The translations under genes were made by a program, and so were the position numbers. A stretch of 64,000 nt of DNA from Setophaga petechia (lineage: Eukaryota > Chordata > Aves > Passeriformes > Parulidae): NCBI GenBank assembly GCA_024362935.1, contig JANCRA010000009.1, positions 18,917,572 through 18,981,571 of the forward strand. The letters run 5' to 3'. The stretch's first letter is position 1. Each line of letters begins with the position of its first letter. Positions 13,101 through 26,662 of this stretch are shown in pieces. The notes beneath the pieces are model-generated. The model was not told the DNA's origin. It searched no databases and saw nothing but the letters and a program-made list of their open reading frames with translations.

Positions 13101-16100
13101 CACCTTGTGGGTGGCATCTGCAGAGGGACAGGTGAGCACAGACCAGCAGTGACACATCTGAAAAGGAAATAATTGGAAAGTGGAAAAAATTGCTCCAGTA
13201 CATCCAGGGGTAAATTTGCCATTTCTGAGTGGTGCTGCATTGCTGGGGGATTTGTAGCAGATGCTCACAGCTTTCTTTAAATGAAACCCACTTCATTTTC
13301 TGCTATTTAAACATGTCATCCTAAGCAATACAGAACAATAAGGGACTTTCCCAGGATGCACCTCTGTCTGACTGAGAGGCTCAAAGTAACACAAAGAGCC
13401 CTCCTGCCCAGCAGCCCAAGGTTTCTGCTGCACCACACTGCTGTTTTTTAAAATCAAGCCAATTTCATTTAATGATTGGAGGCGGACAGAGCCCAGCTCA
13501 CAGCTTCTGTGCTAACTTACATTCACCGGGATGCACACGCTTTTCAATACTTCTGAATCAATCTGCCCTTTCCACTCAACAGAACTTCTCTGGATTGTCT
13601 TGAAGCCTGTTCCTGCCAGAAGTCTGTTCCTTCTTGAAGCCTGTTCCTGCCAGAAGCCTCCTGCTCACATGGTACTGCTGGCCTGCAGTCAGGGCACCTC
13701 CTACCCCATGCCAGACAACACCTGAGTCACAGGCATTATCCATCCTGTGATGCAGGGATCCCCAGGCTCTCAGGGACCCTGAGCTCCTCCAGCTGCACTG
13801 GTTCCATGGCTGAAGTTGTCCCTGTCTATCAGACCCTGTGCCTTTTCCAGAGAAACATGTGGTTTTTGTAGGTATGTCTGACTCTTAATGTCAGAATTAC
13901 CTCTGCTCTTCGCACATGCCTGGCCATGAAAGATGGAAATTATCTGGTCTAGTTCTAGGTGTCTGTATGACAACCAGTCTTTTCCTGCAATCCAAGGACA
14001 GAGGAAGAAGGTGGGATTTGTCTCTCCTAATACAGACACAGCAGTTTGAACAGGTTAATAGCCTTAGAGACCTTTCCCTACTGTGGCCATGTCAAGGACA
14101 AAGGACAGTCCTATCCCTCCCTATGCTTACTGGAGTACGCTTTGATCCCAGTAACTGTGGGGCAGAAACACAATTATGGTCCCAATTCCTTGCTCCTCTC
14201 AGCAGGCTAAGGACATTTATGGACACCAGTGTTGCTTTCAGTGTTGGTCCTTTTGGTGCTGACAGTGGTGGGGAGGGACAGGCATGGCCCTCTAGCTAAC
14301 CTTTATTTGAAAGGATCCAGTTTGTATCCCCTGAGACACACTTCATGATGTGCAGAAAAAGTGTGTGGCTGGCTGCAGTGTGCCTTCTTGATCTGATCTG
14401 CAGCACTGGTGTGGATCTACCTTAAGAGCATTTGACAGGCTGCAGTGTGAACATTACCCATTGCTGGCTTCTGTGACATTATTGATCTTATAATTATTAT
14501 GCTGAGGGATGATGATGGTTTACACAAAACAAAAGCAGCCTCTTTTCTGAAAAGAATCTTTGGTAAATTATTCATCCCTCAAATTTTGCTCTGAACATGC
14601 CCTTAATTTCCAGAGTCAAATGCATGCTGCAGTAAAGTGACCACTCTGAGAAGGAGTATGTGCCATGCCTTTTCCTCCTTGAGCAGTGCAGTCACCTTTT
14701 ACTCCTCTGAGGTGTACTGAAGGTTGCTTTTTCTTGTAATTGAGCTGAATGTAAGGCAGAAATAAGGTACGGCCACTGTAACAAAGGATTATGACTTCTT
14801 CACAGGGTGAAATCATAAGAATCTGGGTATATGGGAGGAAGTTCTTGTTTGAACATGTAATTTGAAGAAGTAGCAAAGAGAATCCTTGCAGCTGAATGAC
14901 ACTAAGTGGTTTCTTCTGTTTAATAAATATAAAAAATATCTGTCTAGATCAGTTGGATGACTAATGGAAGCACTCAAACCCTTTAGGGACATTTTTGCTG
15001 TCTTGCAGGCTTGGATTCCTTTTGCACCTAGGATGAGAAAAATTGGAAAGGCAACAGTGGGAGATGATTGCTGCTGCTAGCAGCAGTGAAGAATGAGTGC
15101 AGATGTATTAGGTTTTACCCCCTACATGATAACAACTTTTCTAGGAACAAAGAGATTCTTTGTGCCATGGGATTTGGTGAAAAAGATGGGTGTGAAACTT
15201 CAGGGACATAGCTGAACATGCTGGGTTCAGGGACAGGGGAAATAATTCCAAATCCATTTTCTTCTTATATCAACCTGTAAAGCCTTTGGTGGACATAAGC
15301 ATCAGGCATGCTGTGGCAGCCCAGCTCTGTGCCTAGAAAATGTTCTCCTGCTGCATGCTCAGTCCCAGCAATCTCTTCAGGAAAAGACTCCACGTGGCTC
15401 ACTCTCACCAGGACTGACAAGTGCTATTTGAGCTGTTTGTGCTGTGAGATTCCCACAAGCCCATTGTGGGGGATGCACATTTCCAAAATCTAGCTGGGGC
15501 AGCTCTCTCCTGTTCACTCTCCTATGGTAATCATAGTGCTATTTTTGCTACACACTGTGCTGAGAGGGAAGGGTCCCGTGGTGTGCCTGAATGCTGCACA
15601 GTGTAAAGCAACACTGTGCTCCCTCCTGCCTCTCCCTAGACCCCCCTCAATCTCTCAGAAGGGGGAAAAGGCTCACGTCAGAGGGATGTTTGTGCTGATG
15701 TTATTCAAATGAGCAATGAACAAATAAAATGGTATTTAGGCATTGCCTTTGCTTCTCAATACATTTCTTCAGGCAAAATTACCCGCAGTGGTACTTAAAC
15801 CTCCTTGGGGGGTCTGTAGCTCTTGACAATGTTTTCTTTCCTGCCTGCTACAGTTTGAGGAGAAAAAAAATTCTTTATTGTACTAGCACAGCCCACAAAC
15901 TTGCTGAGACACAGATTTGAAACTTCTGTCTTAGAAAGAGCAAGGAGGAAAAAGAAATCTGGAAATAGGGAAAAATGTCAAGGGAGACATTTGCATTTAT
16001 ATCAAGTTCTTCCTTCGGATTTAAATATTTCTGTAACTTATTATGAAATTCAATGTTTGTAAGTAAGAATAAAAACCCTTTGTATGGAACAGCTGCTGGA

Positions 16101-17355
16101 TGACATGTTTGTGCAGAAATATTTCAGGGTGAAAAAATCAATACTCAGAGGGGACTGAATGGTTCAAACTATGGGCAAGTGTATGGAGGCTGCTATGAAG
16201 AGCTTAGCACTTGGAAATTCACCCTGGTCAGTAGAAATGGAAACTAATTTCCAGCTAGCATCTTTTCTGAGGTCATTTTTTAGAACCTGTCAAGTTGATA
16301 TGACCTCTCTTTCCAATCTCAAGAGGGCAAATACTTCTATTTCCTATTTACAGGGTGTTTATCACCAGGGCAAAAAGCAGTCTCAGCCATTAGCCTGTGG
16401 GGAAAAAAAAAAAAAGCCTAGCCACAGAAATAGGTACAGTTCCTGCAAGGCAGGACAATAGCATTTTCTAGGAAATTTGCACAGCCTGGATCAGATCACT
16501 TATTGGAGTACAGTTTTGACTGTAGTCAAACTTCCATGAGCTTATGCAAGTACATGGCTTGGTTGAGTTTGTGTGAGAGTCAAATCAGTAAATGAGGTGT
16601 CACAAAGCACAGTCAGGAGAGGCCTTGCCTGTTTGACTTTTGAAGCTGCTTTGATGTGAGGGATACAGGAAAGGCATCGAGCCTCACCACCTGAGTCAAG
16701 GACAGAGCACTCATCAAGGGCAGGTGACCAATTTGATTGATTACAGGATAGAAAGGCAGGAGAATAATATTGAAAAATGTCATTTTAAGGAAATGAAATT
16801 ATTCTGGGAGAGCTCTGCTTTCACTGATTAAGAACCGAATGGCTGCTGAGCATGGATGTATCTCAGTCATGTTAATTTCGCCAGCATAATGAACTCTCCA
16901 AAGAAAAACCTCACTACTAAAATCCAGAATAAATTAGATGACAACTGTAATCTATCAGCCACAATAATTTCAGCACACATTGGAACCAAAAAATTTTAGC
17001 TCTGTTTTAGTTCCCTGTATCTGGGAACTATTTGAGTTGGTGAGGAGGTCTGTCTCTGCCAGTGGAGAAAAGCTCCTTTCTATCCTGCTACACCATGATT
17101 AATATACCCCCCCAAATTATATCTCCTTCTCAGAAGATCAGTTGGAAAGTGTGGGCTGGGAGCAAGTCTATAGACATGCAGGTCAGCTGTGCTCTTACCC
17201 CTGCAAGTCAGAACTGGCAGAGCAGACAGAATTACAGCTGTGACTCATCTGGTGACATCCTGGAAGAAAACCTGTTGTGAGAGGGCTTGGTGGCTGTCAG
17301 CCCCTGTGAACTGCAGGACTACTGGGAGTGGGAAGTGTGAAACCTCTCTCTCTGA
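10153..17355. other. Intergenic sequence, no gene recognised
   Basis: There is no supported gene. The stretch includes a small 34-bp-period duplication at 13599-13656, a 16-bp palindrome of CTG/CAG type at 15071-15086 and a 13-A run near 16404. Open frames at 10631-11002, 12933-13268 and 13916-14299 lie in locally GC-richer DNA and show no domain. Confidence 0.5.
13599..13656. repeat. Short tandem duplication (34-bp period)
   Basis: CTTGAAGCCTGTTCCTGCCA with the following GAAG occurs at 13599-13622 and again at 13633-13656, separated by a ten-base linker that itself resembles the unit (TCTGTTCCTT). The 24-bp copies are identical. Confidence 0.9.
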
Positions 17356-18000
17356 GTTCACAGAATCACGGAACATGCTGAGCTGGACAGGATCCATCAG
17401 TATCCCCCAAGTCCAACTTCTGGCCCTGCACAGGAGCACCCATCTCACACCCAGTGCCTGAGCACACTGTCCAAATGTTCCTTGAAGTCTGTCAGGCTTG
17501 GTGCTGTGACCACTTCCCTGGGGAGCCTGGTCCAGTGCTCATCCCCTTTCTGGGTGGAGAACCTTCTCCTGATGTCTAATCTACACCTTCCCTGACACAG
17601 TCTGAGGCCATTCCCCCAGGTCCTGTCACTGGTCATGAGAGTGAAGAGATCAGTACCTGCCCCTCCTCTCCCCCTATGGTGAAGCTGCAGCCTGCCAGGA
17701 GGTCTCTCCTCAGTCTCCTCTTCTCCAGACTGAACAGAAAAAGTGACCTCAGCAGCTCCTCATAAGGCTGCCCCTTAAGGCCCTTCACCATCTTTGTTGC
17801 CGTCCTTTGGACACTGCCATAGTTTAATGTCTTTTTTATATTGTGGCACCCAGAACTGCCCCCAGCACTGGAGGTGAGGCTGCCCCAGAGCAGAGCAGAG
17901 CAGAGCAGAGCAGGACAATCCCCTCCCTTGCCCAGCTGGCCCTGCTGTGCCTGATGCCCCCAGGACAGGGTTGGCCCTCCTGGCTGCCCAGTTCCAGTGA
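17356..18000 (-). mobile_element. CR1 retrotransposon, 3' part including the ORF2 end region
   Basis: In reverse complement the element starts with the tail at ACAGAATCACGGAACATGCT and runs through CTTCCCTGGGGAGCCTGGTC, GGCCATTCCCCCAGGTCCTG, GGAGGTCTCTCCTCAGTCTC, TATATTGTGGCACCCAGAAC and GGTTGGCCCTCCTGGCTGCC. These landmarks are collinear with CR1 over about 645 bp. A five-base unit GCAGA is expanded to five or six copies at about 17887-17914. It is 5' truncated near 18000. Open frames here (17633-18103 on the minus strand) are CR1-derived. Confidence 0.93.
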
Positions 18001-20481
18001 GAAAATGTCCATGCCAGGTGTGGCTGCATTCACAGGCCATGTGTGAGGTCACTGGCATGTTCCATCTGGATGTCCGTGACCATGTTTTCAGTTGTTGAGG
18101 CACATGTAATGCAGAGCATAGAAATCTGTGAGACTGTCCAAGACTTCACTAGAATGGCTCCCTTCTTCTGCAGGACTCAAGCTGGTAGTTTTAGATCCAG
18201 CAAGAGATTTCTACATGTTGGATCACTTGGCTTCACTCCAAATTGATGGGTCTAAACATATCAAACTCTCTTTGCATGCCCCACTTGGGAGAATATCATA
18301 ATCCCCAAGTTCAAGCATCTACAGAGATTTAGACAGAGTGGTTGCTATTCCCCTTTCATCATTGAGAAGGTGATTTTGATTCCATAGTGCTCTCATTGCC
18401 TTGAGCCTGACCCAACTGAGACCATGGGACTCTACCTGCTACTTGAGCCTTATCATAAGTTCTCATTTACCTGGTGACCTACTTCCAGCTGTTTTTACCT
18501 GCAACAAGTGGCCCATCCCCCTTCCCTGCCTAAGATGAAGGCCTGAGTGTGTGCTGAAGGGCAGTGGGCCGTGCTCCCCTAGAGACTCCCAGCTGGCTGG
18601 CAGCTTCCCATCCTCCCTGTGTGCTCCTGGTAGGAGGTGACACTGCAGCCACCATAGCACAGTCCCTGGCAAGGCACAGCCTGCGCAGGATGAAGCTCAT
18701 ATCAGCTTGTTGTGCTAGTTTCTTTCCTGAGAGAGGAGGAAGAAATACCCTCCTTTCTTTGCAAACTGACTGTATGTACTATAGATTATTTCCATCATAA
18801 TCTTTGTCTGTATTACCTGCATTAATCCAGTACTGCGTGGGATGAAAATGTGCCCCTGAGACTAAGCATGCACGTAACTTTGACTACCAGCTGCCAACAT
18901 GGATGCAAAGTTGTCTCTTCAAACTGCTCATAAAACCCTGTGGATAGTGACACTAAGTAGCTCTCTTTTATGCAATGCAGGCATTACATTTTTTTTAGTG
19001 TGTTGACACATCATTATATTTCTCAACAAGGCAAATTAGAGCAATGATATGAAGTTTTGTCTTGAGAGCCTTGAGGATTTTTTATGGTTCTGGGAGCCTG
19101 CATTAAGACAGACTGTAAAATGGGGTGTAAATATTATAATGATGAGTTATTTCTTCCTGCTTGCTAAGAAGCAGCAGAACTGCTGGTAGAAGCCAGGATA
19201 TCCCATATGGATTGCTTCTATTATATTTTAACAACTGCTGCATGTACTAATTGCTTTTAGTTCATGGGGACCAAAGATAATGTTATGAATACTCAAAGGA
19301 CAACTTATATTGTACATGACAGTCATAGCTAAGCATCTCCTTTCTCCTTCTCTTGCTGTGAAGACACCCAAGTGGGATCTTCCTTTTCTCTTTCTATTTT
19401 TCTGTCACCAGTTTTGATGTCACTGTGAGGATGTACAATAGTCTTGAAACACTTGTTCCAGGGTCTAGCTGCATGACAACTTGTCCCAGAGGTGCCTACA
19501 AGGATGGATTGTCCATGTCCTTCTGATTAGGGGCAGATGGGGTGTGTGCTGCCAGAATCACTGTGGTAAAACCTTGGGCCTACACAGCCCTTTCTTCTCC
19601 TCAACCCCAAGAGCTGTGGGCATCATTCTGTCTGTGACAGCACAGCCTTTTTAAAGAAAGAGGACGGGGATTGGGGAGGAGTGCAACCACCATGCCATGT
19701 TACCTGTTTTGGACATCACTTCCCCCCGCTAGCACCTGCTGTCAGCCCATCTACTCTGACTAGCCAACGGGTATCCAGACAGACTTACTGTGCCACTCCC
19801 TACAGAAAGAACATATTCACATGAAAGCTGACCAAGAAAATGTAGAAATTAATATTCCACAGGATCCTTCATTCTCTGTGTAGAAACCTGCTTGATTTCC
19901 CTTTTCTTGTTTCAAAGAGTTGTAATTAAACACAAAATTAGACAGGGCTGGAGCTCCTGAGATGTGCTGCAAATTCACTGTGTCATGGACCTATGTAGTT
20001 TAACTTGCACACTGCTGGGAGCTGGCATTTGCTTGGGCTGCAGCACACCTCCTTGTCAGGGGCAGGGGTGGGTGAGCACAACTGCAGCCCAATTTTCCTA
20101 TGGAGAAAGCCTGACCACAGCAGCAGGGCACAGTGCTGTGTGCTCTTAGATCAGGAGGAAACTGGAGAAAATCTCCTTATATAAATTTAACAACATATAT
20201 GCTTAGCAGGAGTTGCTGTTCAATAGGTGCTACTGATATATCATCCAACCTCCTGCAAACCACAGGACTCATCATTCTGCTTTACACCCAGCAGTTTGTG
20301 TTTGATCATAGTAGGAATTGTCTTTTGCCACACATAATGTTCAAAAAAGCCATCCCGCCTTCATGTGACACTACAAAGGGGGAGAGAACATAACCTTTTC
20401 CATGGTCATGTGTTCTGTTGGTTAACCATCTTTGTTCTCATAATTGCATGCCTTCTTTCTAATTTAAATACATCTGACTTC

Positions 20482-20505
20482 AGTTTCTAGCTGCAGCTAG
20501 AAACT
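20482..20505. repeat. Perfect 24-bp palindrome
   Basis: AGTTTCTAGCTG is followed at once by its exact reverse complement CAGCTAGAAACT, with no loop. It contains CAGCTG-like and CTAG cores. It may be a dyad protein-binding site or may have arisen by chance; nothing around it shows which. Confidence 0.95.
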
Positions 20506-23500
20506 AATTTTTCTTCTCTGCAAGATGAAGAAGGAATGTGGTACTGAATATCTCTGCAGTCAGGTAACCCTCCAGCTTCCTCTTTGGTAAAGCAATTACA
20601 ATGACTGCTTTAGCCTTATGAGGTATTTTCCATAATCCTCAAACAATTTGAATTTAATATTTTTAAAAAATGTCCAATTTTTGGTGCTTGAGATGAGAAA
20701 ATTATTCCAGTAACAATTTCTGTAAACAGGAATGATCTGAGCTGCCAGCCACTGCCTGCTTTTTTGAGCTGCTCCTGCCATCCCCAGTGAGACCTCACAG
20801 TTCTCAAGCTTGTCCATTTTGACCCCTTGTCCCTGGTGTTTTAAAAACCATGGACGCTGTATCTCTTGCTCTAGATAGAGAACTTGATGTTTGTTCCCAA
20901 CACTTCATTTTGAGTTTCAGTTGCTGTAGTTTGAGGTAAAGCCAGATCAACCTCTGAAGAATCAGACCTTGAAATCTGGGTTTCTCTCTGTGTTCTCTAC
21001 TTTCCTTAGTGGGCTACAAAGGCTCCTCATTGTTCATTTGCTTCCTGATTCCTCAAATGTCCCCTCACAACTGGAAGGTCAGAGCCATCGACAGGAGTGA
21101 GAAATGATTTTGTGGGAGCCCTGGTGCTATCCCAGGGGTTTTGGCATTCCCTTGACAAGAGGGTGATCAACCCCTATTCATCCAGCTTGTGGAGGACTGA
21201 AATTTGTGTCTCCCCTTCCCTGGGTGATTGTTCTGATCATCAGCCTTTTCTAACACCTTCAGCATAAAAACAAGGAACGAGGCAGTATTGTGTACCCAGC
21301 AGAATGGCAACAACTTGGGAGCAGAAGTGTGTTTCAGAAGATGCATCTCAGGCTCCCTTAGGTACAATGCTAGAAAAGCAATAAACTTAAATTTGTTCCA
21401 GACCAGAACTTAACATTTGAATCTCAGGAGGCTAGTCCAGGTTTGAAGTCCTTAGCTGGGTGGCCAGAGGTGCTATTTAAGCCCTATCATACAGCTGGAA
21501 TCAAGATCCCATGTTTATCACACCCCAAAAGAATGTGGTACTGAAGGACCTGAGCTGTGCACACAGTGAGTTCCAATTATGCTTTCTTAAAGAAAATTTT
21601 ATTTTTAAATGGAGAACATTTCATTGTCAATATTCAATTAAATTCCCCCAAGTAGTAAGCATTTTCTCACTTAATACAACTGTTCGTGATAATAAATCAC
21701 TAATTAATGGTAATATAATTGCAAACCCAACAATAAATTCTTCTCTTGTGGGCATCAGCATCACTCTAGGGAGAAGGTAGTTTAATGCTGTAAATGTACA
21801 AAATTTTGGCCACAGTTCTTGGATCTTGGGTTTGAAATGCCTTCTTTGATCTTTTTGTTGAGAAACAGGCAACTGCTTCAATTGGGAAAATGGAAGGACA
21901 TGATTAAATAAATAATAGCCAATAGCACACAGAATTCAAGCATTCATGCATTAAAGTATAATACTGTGCACACTGGCATGTCTCATAAACACATTCTATC
22001 CATTTGGATAGAAGGCTAAGTCAGCTCACAGCAAACCCTGAAAGATGAACCTTTGTGTTGCGTGCCTTTTGCTTAAAATAGCTTTGTTTTATAATTTGAT
22101 TGTGTAACGTAACAGAGCTCTGAAGTTTAGGACCTGTATTTAATTAAAAAAGGAAACAAATATAATGCAAACTCGATTCCTAGATCACAGGATGTAAATA
22201 CAATAGGTATCAGCTGTGGGTGCAAATTTTTTGAATTTAGAGAAGTTCAGTAGGAAGTTCTTTCCTTTGGGTACTGGGCAACTTTTGCTTGCCTTCCCCT
22301 TACACTTCTATGATTATTTTTTTTAAATCTAGGCAGTTAATATCAAGACACAAAACACTGGTTCCCTGTCCCTCTTTTAGAAGCATTTTCTATGTTGTAC
22401 ATATTTCTGACTCAGCCAAGGTCTTCTCAATGAAAAGCTAAAATGAGTCTGCATTGAATTAATTATTTCAAAGCAGCCTGCACTGTTTACCTACAATTGT
22501 GAATGGGCACTGGGGCTGGTTACCAAACCCAGTGAAAATGTGTCTCTTGTAAATGGGATTGCTTATAAGGATTTGACTGACTTGAAGTAAAATCTATTCA
22601 GTTTCTGCAAGTTTTATGCTGTTTTCCTCTTTGGAAGGGGAGGTTTAGATATTCTTGAGCACTGCCTTTACTTTCAAAGCAGTACAACTGGACATTTAAT
22701 GATCTGCAAAATATAACACATGAGAAGAAAACATTCACTGATACGGAACATTTTAAAGAACGCTTCTAACAGAAAATCATAACAGAAATTTCCATGTTTT
22801 ATTTCATGTTTTGTAATTTTGGAATATCCATCTCACAATGATCTGTCTGGCTCCTCGCTCCTGATAATTTCCTAAGTGCACCCAGGAGCAGAACTAAATA
22901 AAAGTCAAAGTAATTCCAAGTAAAGAGATATTTGCCTTCAGCATTGTTTTTTTTTTTTCTTTCTCCAAAACGAAAGCATTTAGTTAACAATTCGCATTGA
23001 AACCAAAGACAAAACTTCTGTTATCACCTGTCATGCAGAAGAGAAATTCTTCAGCTCCTACTAGAATTCAGAAGAGAAGATAAAGGCTATTGAAAGCATA
23101 TTGCTATTTCTGTCAAGTCAATGGGACCAGAAGGTCCCACTTTGATCTGGCCTAGAGTGGAAGTTTTTGTATTTTTATTTAATCTAAAGTTGCATTGAAC
23201 AGACCAATAATTGTGGGCGGTTTTATTGTATTTTTGCAGACAAAGAAATGTAGGTACCAGCTGTTGGGTCTTTATAATCTACCATGAAATATGACAAATT
23301 GCTGTGGCATGCTTTAAAAGAACATATCTGCATATGTCCTTTGTACATTATATGAAAGTAAGAAAATCTATTCTTGAAGAATATTTGCTTGTTTTGTATG
23401 CATAAGTCAATATTCACTCTTCTCCTTCCCCTTGTGTCATGCAGAGCATGTTTGGCTTCACAGGACCTACGTGGTCCATCACACAGTCCAAAAATCCACT

Positions 23501-26500
23501 GGCACACATCACAGATGATCAGCTGTCTAAAAGTGACTCAGAAGAAATAGATTCTATGAATTGCTTCACAAAACTTCTAAGATAAGGCCCAGATTCATTA
23601 GGAACATATAATTTTTGGTGGTGAAAAACAATTTTTCCTGGGGAAATCTTCCTCAACTGCTGCATTTGGGTTACAGTAGGCTGGATCCATATTCCCTTAG
23701 TATTTCCTCATTTGAATGAATTGTGGTTTGTTTGCTCCTTTTTGGTTTCTCTGCCCAGAACAGCGTCTTTGCCTCTCTGCTTCTCAAGAGATGAAGTTTT
23801 GCAGCCTAGCAGCCCCAGACCACCTGCACCGAAGTTGTGTCTTCAGATTGCCAAACGTTTAAATACCATTTTTCCCCAATAAATTCTACCACAAGCAGAT
23901 GGAATTTACAATTTAGTCTCCAGGGTCAGATTCATAAGAGCAAACTGTGCCCAAGCTTTGTAGACTCTTTCAAAAAGCTGGTCTTGCTTTCAGCTCAGAG
24001 TTGTACAGACTGTGGCTCAGCTATAGAATATGTGTACGCAATTCAATGCCTCATTTCCCTCCTCCTTCATGAGTCCTCTGGGGAATACAGTGCATTTCTG
24101 CAGATGGCTTCCTCCTCATCATGTGTCCTGCACCCCATCTCCTCCCTCCTTTGCTGTTTCCACAAAGGAAATAACCTAATTTCTGCAAAAGTGGATCGCT
24201 CAGTTCTCGCCTGCTCAGCTACCATTTGTTGAATATCCCTCATAAAGTGACTTGTCCCCTACCAGAAGAGTCGATTAGTGACTAGTTAGTGAAAATCCAA
24301 TTCTTAGCAAATATATTAATTATAATAAATGATATAAATGATATAAATTATAGGGTTATTATATAACCACAACTTCCACCTCCCCCTGCCCCCAGCCCCC
24401 CAAAATGTAGGGTCTCTTTAATGGTCAGTCTCCAAAGTTCATTAGCTTTTCTCTACTGGTCATAGCCAGGTGCAAGAAAACTCCTGCCATCTTCTGGGGA
24501 CTTCCCTCTGTGTGAGGCACCCCACTGAGAACATACAGCATCCCCTGAAAATACTACCATGATAAAAGCCAAGAATTGAAAAATTCCTCAGTTTTGGTAA
24601 CTTAAGTGCTCTGTGTATAAAGCCCAGTGTGTTTTAAGCAGCTAGCCCAAACCAGTCCTTTGAGACTGGATGAACTGTCCCTTTCTTTAAAGCTTTGTCT
24701 TTCTGAGGAGGAATGACAGCAGTTTTCAATTTTTAGTCTTTGTTACAGTTTTCAGTGAAATAAGTGTGACTTTTTCCTCAATCTACCTTCAATCCTCCTT
24801 TAGCAAACATACATCAAAAGCAGCTGAGGCTGTGTTTGGTACAACATTCGCTTTTCTTCATTTACCTGTAACAGGACTGACTGCAGTAACATCCTTGATT
24901 TGCACATGACTGCTAACTTTCATTCTGCAAAAGGCAAGATCTGCCCAAATGATGCCCTTGTACCTTCCCGTTGGCAAACTTGGTCACCAAATACCTGCTT
25001 GTTTTGTATATGCCAGATTAATTTGCTATACATATATGACTTTGCTTCAAAATCCCTACAAAATAGAAGTTCCTTTTACTACACAGGATAATTCTTTCAT
25101 GCTTCAGTGCCATCCATTAACAAGTTAATAGACAAATTAATAATCAATTTAGAAAAACCACACAGAAAAGTAAGCAGCATAAGAATGGGTGATGCTCCCC
25201 AGCAATCTCTGCTTTTTCATACTGCACAGGCTTTCTTGTCTTTTTTTTCCAAGTCAACTGCCAGAACTATTTGAGACAGATGACCCAGTAACCTCTGATG
25301 TTTCCTACAGATCTCTTCTTTTTGACACAGAGGTTATAAAAACAGCACTCTCAAAGAAATTTGGAAACCTTGTATTCTGCAAAAGCTCAGTTCTTGATGT
25401 TCTCTAAGGAAATAGAGTATTCTCTAAGTCTCTAATCCAGATATCAAAAAGACCAGAATGTGCCAGATAAATTTATTTTCTATACTACCTAATGTTATTT
25501 CTATATCTGTGTATTTATAAATCCTCCTTTGTTGGTATCTGCACAATGTAAAAAGTGAACGGAAGTGGTGTGAGCTATGTTTTGTTCCTGTCAGATGCAG
25601 CTGAGAAAAATGTGAGAGAGGTCATGGTCGCCCAATAGAAGATGAACAAGAAGCTTGGATTCCCTTGGATGTTTGCCAGTGGATATTGGCTGATGCTCTT
25701 TGGACAACACACTTGTGTAAACAACTTTCTTCTTGCAGCAAGTGCTCTGAGGCTGCTGACACCCACGAAGTTGTCAGGACCTTGGCTGCGCATCTCTTGT
25801 GAGGGGCGGCACTGTAACCAACGCTGTGTGCAAGCATTGGTTCATAGTGCCACCTACAGAATCAACACTTCCACTTGATGATCAATTGCATTGCCTCTCA
25901 CTCCTTTCTCTCAATTGCATTTAACATTACAAAGAAATTGTGAAACAGAAGTTTCACAAACTTTAAGTGTTAAATTACCAAAGATTTTCAAGTAGGCAAT
26001 TACACAGTGCTACAGGGTATTTTTAAGCATCTCCCTTTAATCTAGCCTGTGATGAGGATATTCCTACCCTGGAAAGCAGAATAAAATTGAACTCAATTTC
26101 AAGTGGAAGGAAGAAAGATCTGGAACATTAAGAAAAATATAACTCCTGAGGGAGATGTGTGGACATTGAATGACATAGGAAAACATGTAGTTTATTAGGC
26201 CTGAAAATGTGGAATCTAGTTTCCATATTGAAGGATATTTTTATTTATAAAAAAAAATAAATTTGATTAATGCACCCGTTTCCAAAAATGAAAATACACT
26301 TTTTATTAATGGAATCCTATGTGTAGGATAGGATTATGTGTAGCAATATGTGTAAAGAGATGATATGTGCACCTGGAGAGCTGCATTCTAGAGCTGCAGT
26401 CTAAAGCATATTCATGACAATAGCTTCATCCACCAGGCTAGACTTTGAAGGGATGAAGCCTGTCATTGGCACAAAAAACAATGAAACCTGTTATAAAGAA

Positions 26501-26580
26501 AGCTATCCAAATAATATATTGAGATGAAGAAACCTTCTGGAATGGCCTCCTTTCTTTAAGATTAATATATATATATTTCT

Positions 26581-26662
26581 CCATATTGTCCAGTCTACTT
26601 GTCTTCATTTATATATACATATGGATATATATAAATGAAGAAAAATAAACTGGACAATATGG
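26581..26662. repeat. 82-nt near-perfect hairpin (inverted repeat)
   Basis: The outer arms CCATATTGTCCAGT (26581-26594) and ACTGGACAATATGG (26649-26662) pair over 14 bp. An 8-by-8 segment follows with 5 pairs. The inner arms CTTCATTTATATATA (26603-26617) and TATATATAAATGAAG (26626-26640) pair over 15 bp around the 8-base loop CATATGGA. This makes a 37-bp stem with three mismatches, about the size of a microRNA precursor. It could also be a small palindromic transposon remnant or a snap-back duplication. No expression evidence is available. Confidence 0.93.

Noticed and set aside
15071..15086. 16-bp perfect palindrome CTGCTGCTAGCAGCAG
   Set aside because: It is built from CTG/CAG triplets and easily arises by chance; no further structure surrounds it.
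17633..18103. 156-codon minus-strand open frame
   Set aside because: It coincides with a CR1 copy and reads through its 3' UTR region; it is not a host gene.
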